From assembly GCF_023223525.1 (NCBI RefSeq), contig NZ_JALPRX010000029.1, forward strand, positions 1 to 64,000: a stretch of 64,000 nt of DNA, in the 5' to 3' direction. Origin of the DNA: Roseomonas acroporae. Its GTDB lineage: Bacteria > Pseudomonadota > Alphaproteobacteria > Acetobacterales > Acetobacteraceae. The notes under the pieces were generated by a model. That model saw only the letters and a program-made list of their open reading frames with translations, did not search any database and was not told the DNA's origin. Below, one piece after another: positions 16,366 to 25,275 of the stretch. The translations under genes and the position numbers were made by a program. Each line of letters opens with the position of its first letter. Position 1 is the first letter of the stretch.

Positions 16366-17156
16366 TCCGGATGCTGCAGCGCGGCGCCTTCCGCGCGCTG
16401 GTCGGCGCCACCTACCTGTTCCTGCTGGCGCCGCTCGCCTGCGTCGTGCTGGTCTCGTTCAACGGCGAGGCGGTGCAGAGCTTCCCGCCCGCCTCCTGGT
16501 CGCTGCGCTGGTACGCGCATGCCTGGGCGCAGGAGAGCTTCCGCGGCGGCCTGCTCGTCTCCACGCTGCTGGCCTGCGGCGCGGCGTTGATCGCGACGCC
16601 GCTCGCGGTGGCGGCGGCGCTCGGCCTGCACCGCAGCCGCTGGCGCGGCCGGCCGGCGCTGGAGGCGTTGCTGCTGGCGCCGCTCGTCGTGCCGGGGATC
16701 GTCATCGGCATCTCGCTGCTGATCGCGCTCGCGGCGCTGGACGTGCGCGAGGCGCCGCTGCGGCTGCTGATCGGCCACACCGTCGCCATCCTGCCCTACG
16801 GCGTGCGCACCGTTCTGGCCTCGCTGGCGCGGCTCGACCCGGCGCTGGACGAGGCGGCGGAGACGCTCGGCGCCGGCGGCTGGGCGCGCTTCCGGCACGT
16901 GACGCTGCCGCTGATCCGGCCGGGCATCCTGGCCGGGCTGGTGTTCGGGCTGATCCTCTCCTTCGACGACGTCTCGGTCTCGCTGTTCCTGGCCGATGCG
17001 CGCACCAACACCCTGCCGCTCGCCATCATGTCCTACCTCGAATACAGCTTCGACCCCTCGGTCGCGGCGATCTCCTCCATGCTCATCGCGGTCACGCTGG
17101 GCCTCGCCGTGCTGCTCGAGCGCGGCTTCGGGCTGAAGCGGCTGCTCGCCGGCTGA
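16362..17156 (+). CDS. PotC-like ABC permease
   Basis: The protein has 264 residues. The start overlaps the previous stop (ATGA). Six likely membrane segments are present, with ALLLAPLVVPGIVIGISLLIALAAL in the middle. The EAA loop DEAAETLGAGGWARFRHVTLPLIRPGI (near residue 165) is conserved, and the segment SFDDVSVSLFL is typical of PotC. It forms the membrane channel with the 15418 product. Confidence 0.92.
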   Translation: MIRMLQRGAFRALVGATYLFLLAPLACVVLVSFNGEAVQSFPPASWSLRWYAHAWAQESFRGGLLVSTLLACGAALIATPLAVAAALGLHRSRWRGRPALEALLLAPLVVPGIVIGISLLIALAALDVREAPLRLLIGHTVAILPYGVRTVLASLARLDPALDEAAETLGAGGWARFRHVTLPLIRPGILAGLVFGLILSFDDVSVSLFLADARTNTLPLAIMSYLEYSFDPSVAAISSMLIAVTLGLAVLLERGFGLKRLLAG

Positions 17157-17165
17157 GGCAAACCC

Positions 17166-18245
17166 ATGGCCCATCTCCAGCTCGACGGCATCGGCCGGCG
17201 CTACGGCCACTTCCAGGCCGTGGATTCCGTCTCGATCGAGGCCGGGCCGGGCGAGTTCCTGACCCTGCTCGGCCCCAGCGGCTGCGGCAAGACCACCACG
17301 CTGCGCATCGTCGCCGGCCTCGTCGAGCCGAGCACCGGCCGCGTGCTGCTGGACGGGCGGGACGTCACCCGGCTCGGCGCGGCGCAGCGCGGCATCGGCA
17401 TGGTGTTCCAGAGCCTGGCGCTGTTCCCGCACATGACGGTGGCGCAGAACGTCGCCTTCGGCCTGCGCATGCGCCGCGTGGCGGCCGGCGAGGCGGCGGG
17501 GCGGGTGCGCCGCATGCTGGAGGTGGTGCGGCTCGGCCATCTGGCCGAACGCTACCCGAGCCAGCTTTCCGGCGGGCAGCAGCAGCGCGTGGCGCTGGCC
17601 CGCGCCCTGGTGATCGAGCCCAGCATCCTGATCCTGGACGAGCCCTTCGGCGCGCTCGACCGCAAGCTGCGCGAGGCGATGCAGGTGGAGCTGCGCCGCA
17701 TCACGCGCGAGCTCGGCATCACCAGCCTGTTCGTCACCCACGACCAGGAGGAGGCGCTGCTGCTGAGCGACCTGATCGCGGTGATGAACGGCGGCCGCAT
17801 CGAGCAGTGCGGCACGCCGCGCGAGGTGTTCGAGCGGCCGGCGACGCCCTTCGTGGCCGATTTCATGGGTGTGACCAACATCCTGGAGGGGCGCTTCGTC
17901 GCCGGGAACGAGGCCGGCCGGATCGCGGCGGCCGGGGCGCTGCTGCCGGCGCCGCCGGGCTGCGCGCTGCCGGACGGCGCCCCGGTGCGGCTCGGCATCC
18001 GCCCCGAGCGGATCGCGCTGCGCCCGGCGGCCGGTCCCGGCCCGGCCGAGGGGGCGCTGGCCGGCGAGGTGGTGGAGGCGATCTACCACGGCAGCAATTC
18101 CAGCTACCGCATCGCGCTGCCGTCGGGGGGCACGCTGACGGCGGTGCGGCCGAATGGCCAGGAAGAGGGTCAGGAGGCCCCGCTCTTCGCCGTCGGGCAG
18201 CCGGTGCTGGCGGCGTGGGAGGCCGGGGCGGCCACCCTGATCTGA
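17166..18245 (+). CDS. PotA-like ABC transporter ATPase
   Basis: The protein has 359 residues. Walker A is GPSGCGKTT (residues 36-44), the Q-loop lies in GMVFQSLALFPHMTV, the signature is LSGGQQQRV (near 136), Walker B is ILILDEPFGALD (near 156) and the switch His is in VTHDQEEAL. The C-terminal about 120 residues form a TOBE-type regulatory domain (RLGIRPERIAL). It starts 9 bp after the PotC-like gene and completes the importer. Specificity cannot be read from the ATPase. Confidence 0.95.
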   Translation: MAHLQLDGIGRRYGHFQAVDSVSIEAGPGEFLTLLGPSGCGKTTTLRIVAGLVEPSTGRVLLDGRDVTRLGAAQRGIGMVFQSLALFPHMTVAQNVAFGLRMRRVAAGEAAGRVRRMLEVVRLGHLAERYPSQLSGGQQQRVALARALVIEPSILILDEPFGALDRKLREAMQVELRRITRELGITSLFVTHDQEEALLLSDLIAVMNGGRIEQCGTPREVFERPATPFVADFMGVTNILEGRFVAGNEAGRIAAAGALLPAPPGCALPDGAPVRLGIRPERIALRPAAGPGPAEGALAGEVVEAIYHGSNSSYRIALPSGGTLTAVRPNGQEEGQEAPLFAVGQPVLAAWEAGAATLI

Positions 18246-18427
18246 GCCGGGCGCCGGTGCCGGCAAGACGGCCCGTGGACGGATCGGAGCCGGCTAGGAC
18301 CTTCCGAGGCGCCGCTGCGCCGGGGCGCATCGCGGCCTCCATGGCATGGCGATCCGCTGTAGAACGGCCGGCAGGCGCACCGGCGAGACGACCGGCATGG
18401 CGTGACGGACAGGAGACCTCGGACGCG

Positions 18428-19165
18428 ATGGCCGAAAAACGGGCGGGTGGTGGGCGGAACGCGGTGGTGGCGCGCGCCCGGCCGATGCGGCCACAGGGCC
18501 CGCCTGCCGGCGCAGCGGCGCTGGCCCCACGCCGGAAGGCCCCGGCGGTGACGGAAACCGACCGGCCGGCCGCGCCGGCGGCCACGGAAGCCGCGGCAGC
18601 GGAGACGGCGGCGGTGCTGGCCGGAATCGGGCAGCGCATCCGCGCGCTGCGCTTGGCCAGGGCGCTGACGCTTCAGGAGCTCGCCGAGCGGACCGCTCTC
18701 AGCGTGTCGATGCTGAGCCTGCTGGAGCGAGGCCGGACGGGGCCTTCCATCAGCACCCTGGTCGTCGTCGCCTCGGCGCTCGGCACCCAGATGGGGGAGC
18801 TGCTGGCGCCGCCGGCGGCGCGGGGCGAGGGGCCGGTGTCGCGGCGCGCGGATCAGCGCGTCTTCGTGGACGGCAACGGTGTCCGCCGGCGGGTCCTGAA
18901 GGACGACGACTCCCTCGGCATCGAGGTGTCGCTGATCGACTACGCGCCGGGCCCGTCCGGCGCCGACGACCAGATGACGCATGAGGGGCACGAATTCGGC
19001 GTCGTCCTGGCGGGCCGCATCGAGGTGATGCTGGGGTCGCGGACCTACACGCTGAACGAGGGAGACCTGATCTCCTATCGTTCCGACGAGCCGCACCGCG
19101 TGGTCAACACCGAGCCGGAGACGGCCAGGGCGCTCTGGCTGAACATCCGGAAGGGGCAGGAATGA
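18428..19165 (+). CDS. XRE-family regulator with C-terminal cupin domain
   Basis: The protein has 245 residues from the ATG at 18428, which has an AGGAG site 12 nt upstream; longer starts are possible. A 60-residue Ala/Pro-rich N-terminal tail precedes the helix-turn-helix (IRALRLARALTLQELAERTALSVSMLSLLERGRTGPSISTL). The C-terminal cupin (residues 150-240) contains HEGHEFGVVLAGRIEVMLG and YTLNEGDLISYRSDEPHRVVN. This is the PuuR-like architecture in which the cupin senses a small molecule. It follows the transporter operon by 180 bp, so it is the likely local regulator. Confidence 0.9.
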   Translation: MAEKRAGGGRNAVVARARPMRPQGPPAGAAALAPRRKAPAVTETDRPAAPAATEAAAAETAAVLAGIGQRIRALRLARALTLQELAERTALSVSMLSLLERGRTGPSISTLVVVASALGTQMGELLAPPAARGEGPVSRRADQRVFVDGNGVRRRVLKDDDSLGIEVSLIDYAPGPSGADDQMTHEGHEFGVVLAGRIEVMLGSRTYTLNEGDLISYRSDEPHRVVNTEPETARALWLNIRKGQE

Positions 19166-19467
19166 CGGCATTGCACGGGTCCGGAGTGCGGTGCAGCGAT
19201 GGGCGGTGGAAAGCGACGGTATGATCGGGGGATCTGCCAGGACTCGCGCCAGGGATCGCCCGGCATCACGGTTTCGGGTGTGTGGCTGACCGGCATTGCC
19301 AGATTGGCGAGGCGTTTCCGAAACGGCCGACTGGGTCGGGCTCGCTGGACGACGTGCGGCCCCGCAACCTGCCTTGGCTATCGTTTCCCCGCCGGGGCCA
19401 TCGGTCGCGCGGTTCACCGATCCGTCCATCAAACAATCATCAACGTCGATCAAACCATTGGTACCCT

Positions 19468-19515
19468 GTGGCCAGTATCCTGTGGCCAGTATCCTGGGGC
19501 CAGTATCCTGGGGCC
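19468..19515 (+). repeat. Tandem 14-bp repeat in intergenic region
   Basis: Three tandem copies of G(T/G)GGCCAGTATCCT occupy 19468-19481, 19482-19495 and 19496-19509, followed by a 6-bp partial copy. The third copy has G for T at position 2. The repeat sits in a 474-bp gap (19166-19639) between the regulator and the DUF3237 gene. I see no gene in that gap; the base composition falls slightly around 19420-19500. Confidence 0.9.
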
Positions 19516-19639
19516 GAGGTCGTTCGGACCTCGGCGCCAGGGCACGGGAGCCTTTTCCGGCCGAGCGGGTGCGGCCGGGCCGAGGATGCCCGAGGGCGAG
19601 GCGGGGCGACGGGTTCCGCGGAACCGGGAGACGGGAACG

Positions 19640-20101
19640 ATGCACGACGAAACGCCGGCCGCGCGGCCGGTCGCAACGCTCGAGGTGGCGGTCGGGGCGC
19701 CGGTGATCGTCGGGCCCGGCCCGTCGGGCGAACGGCGGGTCATCCCGATCCTTGGCGGCACGGTGTCCGGGCCGCGCCTGCGGGGCGAGATCCTGGCCGG
19801 CGGGGCGGACTTCCAGCTCATCCGGCCGGACGGGGTGGCCGAGATCGAGGCGCGCTACACGCTGCGCCTCGCTGATGGCACGCTGGTCTACGTCGTGAAC
19901 CGCGGGCTGCGCCATGCCGCGCCGGAGGACATGGCCCGGCTGCTGCGCGGCGAGCGGGTGCCGCCGGAGCGCGTCTACTTCCGCACCGCGCCGGTCTTCG
20001 AGACGGCCGCGCCGGCGCATGCGTGGCTCGGCCGCAGCCTGTTCCTCGGCTACGGGGAGCGGCGACCGGACAGCGTGGTGATCCGCGTCGTCGAGGTCTG
20101 A
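19640..20101 (+). CDS. DUF3237 family protein
   Basis: The protein has 153 residues from the ATG at 19640, preceded by GGGAG. The pattern ERRVIPILGGTVSGPRLRGEILAGGADFQLIRPDGVAEIEARYTLRLADGTLVYVVNRG, with the late YFRTAPVFETAAPAHAWL...LFLGYGERRPDSVVIRVVEV, is that of DUF3237, a small beta-barrel family of unknown biochemical role. It often lies near aromatic or alkaloid catabolic genes. Here it stands alone between a long non-coding gap and a convergent Bug gene. Confidence 0.85.
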   Translation: MHDETPAARPVATLEVAVGAPVIVGPGPSGERRVIPILGGTVSGPRLRGEILAGGADFQLIRPDGVAEIEARYTLRLADGTLVYVVNRGLRHAAPEDMARLLRGERVPPERVYFRTAPVFETAAPAHAWLGRSLFLGYGERRPDSVVIRVVEV

Positions 20102-20148
20102 CACGCACGGCGGGATCGTTCGACCCGTCTTCATGAATCGGGGGTCTC

Positions 20149-20168
20149 GAAGGGGACTTCGCCCCTTC
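20149..20168. terminator. Hairpin between convergent genes
   Basis: A perfect 7-bp stem (GAAGGGG and CCCCTTC) closes a 6-nt loop between the stops of the DUF3237 gene and the convergent Bug gene. It probably helps termination, but no T-run follows. Confidence 0.4.
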
Positions 20169-20212
20169 GCGGGGGCCGGGGCAGCGCCCCGAGGCAGGCC
20201 CCGCCCGTCGCA

Positions 20213-21238
20213 TCACTCGATCGCGCGGAAGCCGGTGCGCCGCACCACCTCGGCCCAGCGCGCCGTCTCGGCCCGGATCATGGCGCCGAACGCCTCCCGC
20301 CCCTGTGGCGCGGCGCGGAAGCCGGCCTCCTCCATCCTCCCCCGTGCCGCCGGCGCGGCGAGGGCGCGCAGCACCGCCGCCGACAGCGTGTCGAGCGTCG
20401 CGGGCGGCGTCGCGGCGGGGGCGACGAGGCCGAACCAGGCCTCGAAGGCCAGGGCGGGCTGGCCCAGCTCGGTGGTGGTCGGCACCTCGGGCAGCAGCGG
20501 CGAGCGGGCCGGTCCGGTGACGGCGAGGGCCTTCAGCCGGCCCGCCTTCACGTGCGGCGCGACCAGGGCGACGGTGCCGAACATGCCCTGCACGTTGCCG
20601 GTGAGGATCGCCGACATGGCATCGCCGGTGGCGCGGAAATGCACCGCCTCGACGGGGAAGCCGGCCTCGGCCGCCAGGATCGCGGCGCCGAAATGGCCGG
20701 GCGCGCCGGCGCCGAAGGTGCCGAGGAAGACCTGCTGCCGCTCCCGCGCCCAGGCGAGATACTCGGCCAGGGTGGCGGCGGGGGTGGAGGGCGGCACCAC
20801 GAAGGCGAAGTCGGCGGCCGCGACCTCGGCGACCGGGGCGAAGTCGCGCGCGGGGTCGTAGGGCAGCCGGGCATAGGTGCTGGGGGCCATGGCGAGCTGC
20901 CCGACCTCGCCGAACAGCAGGGCGGCGCCGTCGGGCGCGGCGCGCGCCACCTCCTGCGCCGCGAGCGCCCCGGCGGCGCCGGGCCGGTTGTCCACCACCA
21001 CGCCGGCCGGCAGCGCCTCGCGCAGCGCGTCGGCGAGGATGCGGCCCACCACGTCCGGGCCGCTGCCGGGCGGGAAGCCGAGGACGAGGCGGGTCGGGTG
21101 GTCCGGCACGGCGGCGCGGGCGGCGACCGGCAGGAGGGCGGTCGCGAGCAGGGCGCGGCGGGCGAGGCGCCGGGGCGGCCCGCCCGGGCGCCGCGGCGCC
21201 GAAGGCATCGCGGGCAGTAGCGGCGCGGGTGGCGGCAT
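20213..21238 (-). CDS. Bug/TctC-type periplasmic binding protein
   Basis: The protein has 341 residues from the ATG at 21238, with ACAGGAAAC just upstream; an open extension to 21310 has no such site. The leader is RRLARRALLATALLPVAARA. Family motifs are DHPTRLVLGFPPGSGPDVVGRILADAL, GVVVDNRPGAAGALAAQEVARAAPDG, LPYDPARDFAPVAEV and LLPEVPTTTELGQPAL. The usual YRG motif is replaced by AVHFRATGDAMSAILTGNVQGMF, so the binding pocket may differ from the other Bug proteins in the window. It is probably monocistronic, since the DyP operon upstream ends 130 bp before it. Confidence 0.93.
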   Translation of the reverse strand: MPPPAPLLPAMPSAPRRPGGPPRRLARRALLATALLPVAARAAVPDHPTRLVLGFPPGSGPDVVGRILADALREALPAGVVVDNRPGAAGALAAQEVARAAPDGAALLFGEVGQLAMAPSTYARLPYDPARDFAPVAEVAAADFAFVVPPSTPAATLAEYLAWARERQQVFLGTFGAGAPGHFGAAILAAEAGFPVEAVHFRATGDAMSAILTGNVQGMFGTVALVAPHVKAGRLKALAVTGPARSPLLPEVPTTTELGQPALAFEAWFGLVAPAATPPATLDTLSAAVLRALAAPAARGRMEEAGFRAAPQGREAFGAMIRAETARWAEVVRRTGFRAIE

Positions 21239-21368
21239 GGCGTTTCCTGTCCCTCGTGACGTCGGCCCGGCGAGCGGGCCGGAATCGCGTCGTTGCGCGG
21301 GACATAGCACCGTTCGCCGCCCTCTTCCCTCCCCCGTTCCCGGAGGCCGGCGCCGCTCGGACGGGCGT

Positions 21369-22745
21369 TCAGCCCTGCCAGCCGGCGTCGCCGATCCAGC
21401 GCAGGGCGGAGAGCGAGGGCATGAACATGTATTCGCCGCCGCGCAGCCGGTTGAAGGTCGTCACCCCGTCCACCCGGCGCCGGACCGGGCTGGCGGGGAT
21501 GGTGAAGGTGCCCGGCGCCTCGTGCAGGCCGACGACGGGATCGCGCTCCTCGCCGAGGTCGATGAAATTGCCGCGGTTGATCCATTCCTGCTGGAGGAAC
21601 TCGATCGTGTCGTAGGCGCGGGCGCTGATGAAGATGAAGTAGATGCCGCGATCCGCCGCCGCGTCGTCGTCGGCGGTGACGTCCGCGCTCCATTTCGGCC
21701 CGAAGGTCGAGGAGCGGCGGATGATGCGGTGGATGTTGACGTCGGTCAGGATGGTGAGCTGGCCGTCGCGCGGGTTGAGCCGGCGCATGTGCGAGGCGTG
21801 CGGGCAGACCAGGCCGCGCGGGTCGCCGGCGAAGTCGAAGGCGTTGTTGCGCCGCGGATCGCCGCCGAGCGCGGGATCGTCGTGCTCGGGCGCGAGGGGG
21901 AGCGGCGCGCCGCTGCGCCAGCGGCCGACCATCTGCGCCGCCAGCCTCTCCTGCGCCGCCGGCTCCGGGGCGTGGGCGCGGACGAAGTCGTTGAAGGCGC
22001 CGACGCGGCTCTGGTACTTGCGCAGCACCACGAAGGAGCCGTTGCGGCCGAGCGCGGCCGGCTCCGGCATGGCGAGCGGCGCGCCGGTCTCGCTGTTCTC
22101 GCCGAGGATGAACTCGCCGGCGGCGATGGCGCGCTCCTGCCCCGGCTGTGGCTCGACGCCGCTGCCCGCGACCGTCGGCTGCGAGATGGAATCGCGGAAG
22201 CCGAAGGGGTTCTTCGCGTCCACGTCGGCGCCGAAGCGGTGCGTGCCGACCAGGGTGACGCCGTGCGAGCGGTCGAACTCCCCCATCGCCCGGCCGATCG
22301 CCGCGTCGAGCGCCGCGTCGTCGCGCGCGTAGATGGTCAGCGCGATGTGGCAGGTGCCGGGGCGGAAGGCATCCTCCCAGTGCGCCGGCGCGTTCTCGCC
22401 GACATCGCGCAGTTGCTCGGCGCGGCCGGCCATGCCCTGGCGGAAGGCGACCGGGAAGCTCGCGAGCGAGGCTTCGGGCACGCCCAGCGCCGCGAGGCCG
22501 GTATGGCTGATGGCGACGCCGGTCCAGGCCTCCAGCTCGCCGGTCCAGTCGGCGGCGGCGGGGATGTGCGGCGCGAGGCGGCGGACCAGGTCGCGCCCGC
22601 CCGCCGCCTCGTCCACGTGCAGCATGGCGTGGAGGCCGACATAGGGCTCGGGGCGCGAGCGCAGGATCAGCGCCTGGATGTCGTCCAGCGCCAGCGTCGC
22701 CCGGTCGCGGCGGAAGCGCGCGGCGAGGTCGGAGAGGATGCCCAT
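21369..22745 (-). CDS. DyP-type haem peroxidase
   Basis: The protein has 458 residues. Landmarks are THRFGADVDAKNPFGFRDSISQP (near residue 165-190), where the usual GxxDG signature reads GFRDS, so Gly is replaced by Ser, and the proximal-haem region LVCPHASHMRRLNPRD (near 312). The distal helix and strand IYFIFISARAYDTIEFLQQEWIN lie near residue 370. There is no signal peptide. DyP enzymes use hydrogen peroxide to oxidise bulky aromatics or dyes. It is the last gene of a three-gene operon, starting 1 bp after the preceding stop, together with a catalase-family protein, so a peroxide-linked function is consistent. Confidence 0.9.
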   Translation of the reverse strand: MGILSDLAARFRRDRATLALDDIQALILRSRPEPYVGLHAMLHVDEAAGGRDLVRRLAPHIPAAADWTGELEAWTGVAISHTGLAALGVPEASLASFPVAFRQGMAGRAEQLRDVGENAPAHWEDAFRPGTCHIALTIYARDDAALDAAIGRAMGEFDRSHGVTLVGTHRFGADVDAKNPFGFRDSISQPTVAGSGVEPQPGQERAIAAGEFILGENSETGAPLAMPEPAALGRNGSFVVLRKYQSRVGAFNDFVRAHAPEPAAQERLAAQMVGRWRSGAPLPLAPEHDDPALGGDPRRNNAFDFAGDPRGLVCPHASHMRRLNPRDGQLTILTDVNIHRIIRRSSTFGPKWSADVTADDDAAADRGIYFIFISARAYDTIEFLQQEWINRGNFIDLGEERDPVVGLHEAPGTFTIPASPVRRRVDGVTTFNRLRGGEYMFMPSLSALRWIGDAGWQG

Positions 22746-22746
22746 C

Positions 22747-23442
22747 TCAGTAGTCCACGCCCTCGGGCTGCGCGATCGCGCGGCTCAGCGTCTCCAGCGC
22801 GGCGCGCGTCGCCGGGTCCATCGCGGCGTTGGCGGCCATCGCGTCGAGGAAGGCGTTCAGTGCCTTCTCCGTCCGCTGGTAGCGGCGCACGTCCACCACC
22901 GTCACCTGCGGGTTGGCGACGAACCAGCCGGCGGCGTCGATCTGGTGGCCGGCGATGAAGTCCTTCACCGTCGGGCTGCCGATCCCGGGCCAGCCCTCCA
23001 CATTCGCGAAGAGCAGGTCCATCAGCCCGGGGATCTTGGTCGCGAAGTCGTTGATGTAGGTGTCCCAGTCGCCGTCATAGGTGGTGGCGAACAGGATGCG
23101 CGTGTCGTCGTCGAAGAAGACGAAGCGCATGTCGTGCAGGGTGGAGACGCGCTGGGCGCCGTCCATGTTGCCGTCGGTCAGGTCGAAGATGCGGCGCAGC
23201 CGGTCCGCGCCGCCGGGCTTGAGCGTCGCGATCGCGGTCAGCTCGGAGACGTTGCCGGACTGCTTGCCGGCGCGCCCGGCCTTGCGTGCGCTGCCCTTGT
23301 AGTCCGGGTTGTGGTCGCGGACCATCGCCTCCAGCGCGATCCTCGCGAGCTGCGGCACGTCCTGCGCCAGCTCGGCGACGCGGCGGCGGATCTCCGCCAG
23401 CCGGGTCTCGTCGGCGAGCCTCGGGTCCTTCGACTGGGTCAT
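22747..23442 (-). CDS. Hypothetical protein of the DyP/catalase operon
   Basis: The protein has 231 residues, begins MTQSKDPRLADETRL and has no signal peptide. The central part HDMRFVFFDDDTRILFATTYDGDWDTYINDFATKIPGLMDLLFANVEGWPGIGSPTVKDFIAGHQ (residues 100-165) is distinctive and rich in aromatic and acidic residues. I have no secure family name for it. Tight packing between a catalase-family gene (10 bp) and the DyP gene (1 bp) implies joint function, perhaps as an accessory protein or a haem-containing partner. Confidence 0.85.
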   Translation of the reverse strand: MTQSKDPRLADETRLAEIRRRVAELAQDVPQLARIALEAMVRDHNPDYKGSARKAGRAGKQSGNVSELTAIATLKPGGADRLRRIFDLTDGNMDGAQRVSTLHDMRFVFFDDDTRILFATTYDGDWDTYINDFATKIPGLMDLLFANVEGWPGIGSPTVKDFIAGHQIDAAGWFVANPQVTVVDVRRYQRTEKALNAFLDAMAANAAMDPATRAALETLSRAIAQPEGVDY

Positions 23443-23452
23443 GGCGCGCTCC

Positions 23453-24538
23453 TCAATCGGGAATCTCGTCGAGCCGGCTCGGCTCGGCCCTGGGTCGGTC
23501 GTTCATGGCGTGGCGGAAGCGGCTCGACCGGTCGTAGGCCGCGCGGCGGATGCGCATGATGCCGCCCAGCGGCCGGTGCGCCGCGATGCCGTTCCAGGGG
23601 TTGAAGGAGAGCAGGTCGTCGCCGCAGACCTGCCGCCCCGGCGTGTAGGCCGCCTGCGGCCCGAAGCGCAGCGTGGCGACCGGGCGGTGCGGCGACAGCG
23701 CCTCGTCCCAGGGCACGGCCGCGTCCTCGACCGGCATCGCATCGGCATCGACGCAGAGCTGCGCCCGCAGCGTGTACGCGGCGCCGTGCCGCTCGAAGAA
23801 GGCGCCGATCGCGTCGCGCATGGTCGAGTGGCGGACATCCTCGACCGGCTGGCCGGTCAGCGCCCGGACCTCCGGCGAGGCCGGGGCCAGGGACAGCTTG
23901 GCGACGTGCTCGCCGAAGCGCAGCGCGCCCTGGGTGTGGTAGGTCTCGCCCAGCGGGTGGTGGTTGTCGCGCGCCAGCCCGTCCAGCGTGGCGCCCGGGG
24001 TGCCGCCCAGCGCCTCCACCGCCTCCTTCGCGCCGCGCGCGACGCCGGCGACGAGGCGCTGGACGATGTCCGGGGCGTGCGAATTCGCCTCCAGCACGCC
24101 GAGCAGCACCTGGTACCGGGCAACCGTGCCGAAGGCGAGGGTCGGGAAGTTGACCATCAGGAAGTCCTGGTTCGCGCCGCCGATCTCCGGCGAGAGACGC
24201 TCCCCGGGCACGCCGAGCACCTTGATCGCGAAGCCGCGCGGCGCCGGGATGGCATCGGAATGGATGTCGCCGGGCGCGGAGGAGAGGCGGGCGGCCACCT
24301 CATAGGTCGCCGGCGCCGCGAACAGGCCCTGGCGCAGCGCGGGCGGCAGGCCGTCATGCACGGTCAACGTGCCCTTCAGCACCGCGTGGGATTTCGCGTG
24401 GGCATCGCGGATGGCATGACGGTGCCGCTCGAAGGCGCACCGGCTGGCCGCCCCCATCCGCGCGACGATCTCGTCCGTGAGGCGTGCCTCGTCCTCGGGG
24501 ATGCGTTCGATATCGGGATGGAAACGGATCGGCTCCAC
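23453..24538 (-). CDS. Catalase-family haem protein
   Basis: The protein has 361 residues, shorter than true monofunctional catalases (about 480 or more). The N-terminal AKSHAVLKGTLTV supplies the likely distal His. ARLSSAPGDIHSDAIPAPRGFAIKVLGVPGE corresponds to the conserved R-S/T...RGFAxK block. NQDFLMVNFPTLAFG replaces the usual catalase NNTPVFF segment. The C-terminal RIRRAAYDRSSRFRHAMNDRP may contain the proximal Tyr. Such short catalase-like proteins include peroxidases and allene-oxide-synthase relatives, so catalase activity itself is uncertain. It is the first gene of the operon and diverges from the TetR gene across a perfect palindrome. Confidence 0.85.
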   Translation of the reverse strand: MEPIRFHPDIERIPEDEARLTDEIVARMGAASRCAFERHRHAIRDAHAKSHAVLKGTLTVHDGLPPALRQGLFAAPATYEVAARLSSAPGDIHSDAIPAPRGFAIKVLGVPGERLSPEIGGANQDFLMVNFPTLAFGTVARYQVLLGVLEANSHAPDIVQRLVAGVARGAKEAVEALGGTPGATLDGLARDNHHPLGETYHTQGALRFGEHVAKLSLAPASPEVRALTGQPVEDVRHSTMRDAIGAFFERHGAAYTLRAQLCVDADAMPVEDAAVPWDEALSPHRPVATLRFGPQAAYTPGRQVCGDDLLSFNPWNGIAAHRPLGGIMRIRRAAYDRSSRFRHAMNDRPRAEPSRLDEIPD

Positions 24539-24614
24539 GTCGCTCGCCTCGATGTTGCCGGCTCGATGCGGCGCGCGCCGCGTTGTGGCGTCCGCCCGGG
24601 CAGGCGGGCGGTCG

Positions 24615-24632
24615 GGATATCAAGTGATATCC
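24615..24632. promoter_or_regulatory. Palindromic operator between catalase operon and TetR gene
   Basis: A perfect 18-bp inverted repeat (GGATATCA-AG-TGATATCC) lies 17 bp before the TetR start and 76 bp before the start of the catalase-family gene. Its size, symmetry and location are those expected for the TetR regulator's own binding site controlling both directions. Confidence 0.8.
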
Positions 24633-24648
24633 GGTTGGAAGGTTCCCG

Positions 24649-25275
24649 ATGGACAGTGCGAACAGAGCCGAGGCGGCGGCATACCGGACGCGGGCGGAAA
24701 GCCAGGCGGCGACGCGGGAGCGGCTTCTCGCCGCCGCCGCGCGCCTGATCGTGACGGAATCGATCCCCGGCCTCTCGCTGCGCCGGCTCTGCGTGGAAGC
24801 CGGCTTCACCCAGGGGGCCTTCTACTCGAACTTCGCGGGTAAGGAGGCGCTGCTGCTGGAGGTGATGGAGCGGCACCTGGCGGCGCAGCAGGCCGATCTG
24901 GCGGCGGTCGCGGCCTCGCTGCGCGACGCGGATGCCGAACGCAGCTTCGCCACCCTCGCCGGCTGGCTGCGGGATCTCGGCGCCCGGCGCGAATGGGCGA
25001 CGCTGGCGCTGGAACTGCGTCTGCATGCCCAGCGCGACCCGGCCTTCGCGGCGCGGCTGCGGGTCGCGGAGGCGCGGGTCACGGCCGGCTTCGCCGGGCT
25101 TCTGGAGGGGCTGGCGGACCGGCTGGGGTTGCGGCCTGCCCTGCCGGCGACGACCCTGGCGGAGACGCTGCTCGGCCTGTGGTACGCGGTGGTGCTGCGC
25201 GATGGCGGGGACGCGATGCCGGAGGCGGTCTTCGTCGCGGTGCTGCGCCGGATGCTGGAACCGGCGGCGGGCTAG
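24649..25275 (+). CDS. TetR-family transcriptional regulator
   Basis: The protein has 208 residues. The N-terminal helix-turn-helix is TRERLLAAAARLIVTESIPGLSLRRLCVEAGFTQGAFYSNFAGKEALLLEVMERH (residues 22-78), with the family-typical F-Y-x-x-F-x-x-K-E. The C-terminal ligand domain is Ala/Leu-rich. It is transcribed away from the catalase/DyP operon and probably represses it through the palindrome at 24615. Its TAG stop lies within the CTAG end of the 108-bp repeat module that follows. Confidence 0.93.
   Translation: MDSANRAEAAAYRTRAESQAATRERLLAAAARLIVTESIPGLSLRRLCVEAGFTQGAFYSNFAGKEALLLEVMERHLAAQQADLAAVAASLRDADAERSFATLAGWLRDLGARREWATLALELRLHAQRDPAFAARLRVAEARVTAGFAGLLEGLADRLGLRPALPATTLAETLLGLWYAVVLRDGGDAMPEAVFVAVLRRMLEPAAG

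Noticed and set aside
13119-18245. Naming the ABC operon as a spermidine/putrescine transporter
   Set aside because: The components are only PotABCD-like. The hydrolase inside the operon and the monooxygenase beside it suggest another substrate, so no pot gene symbols were given.
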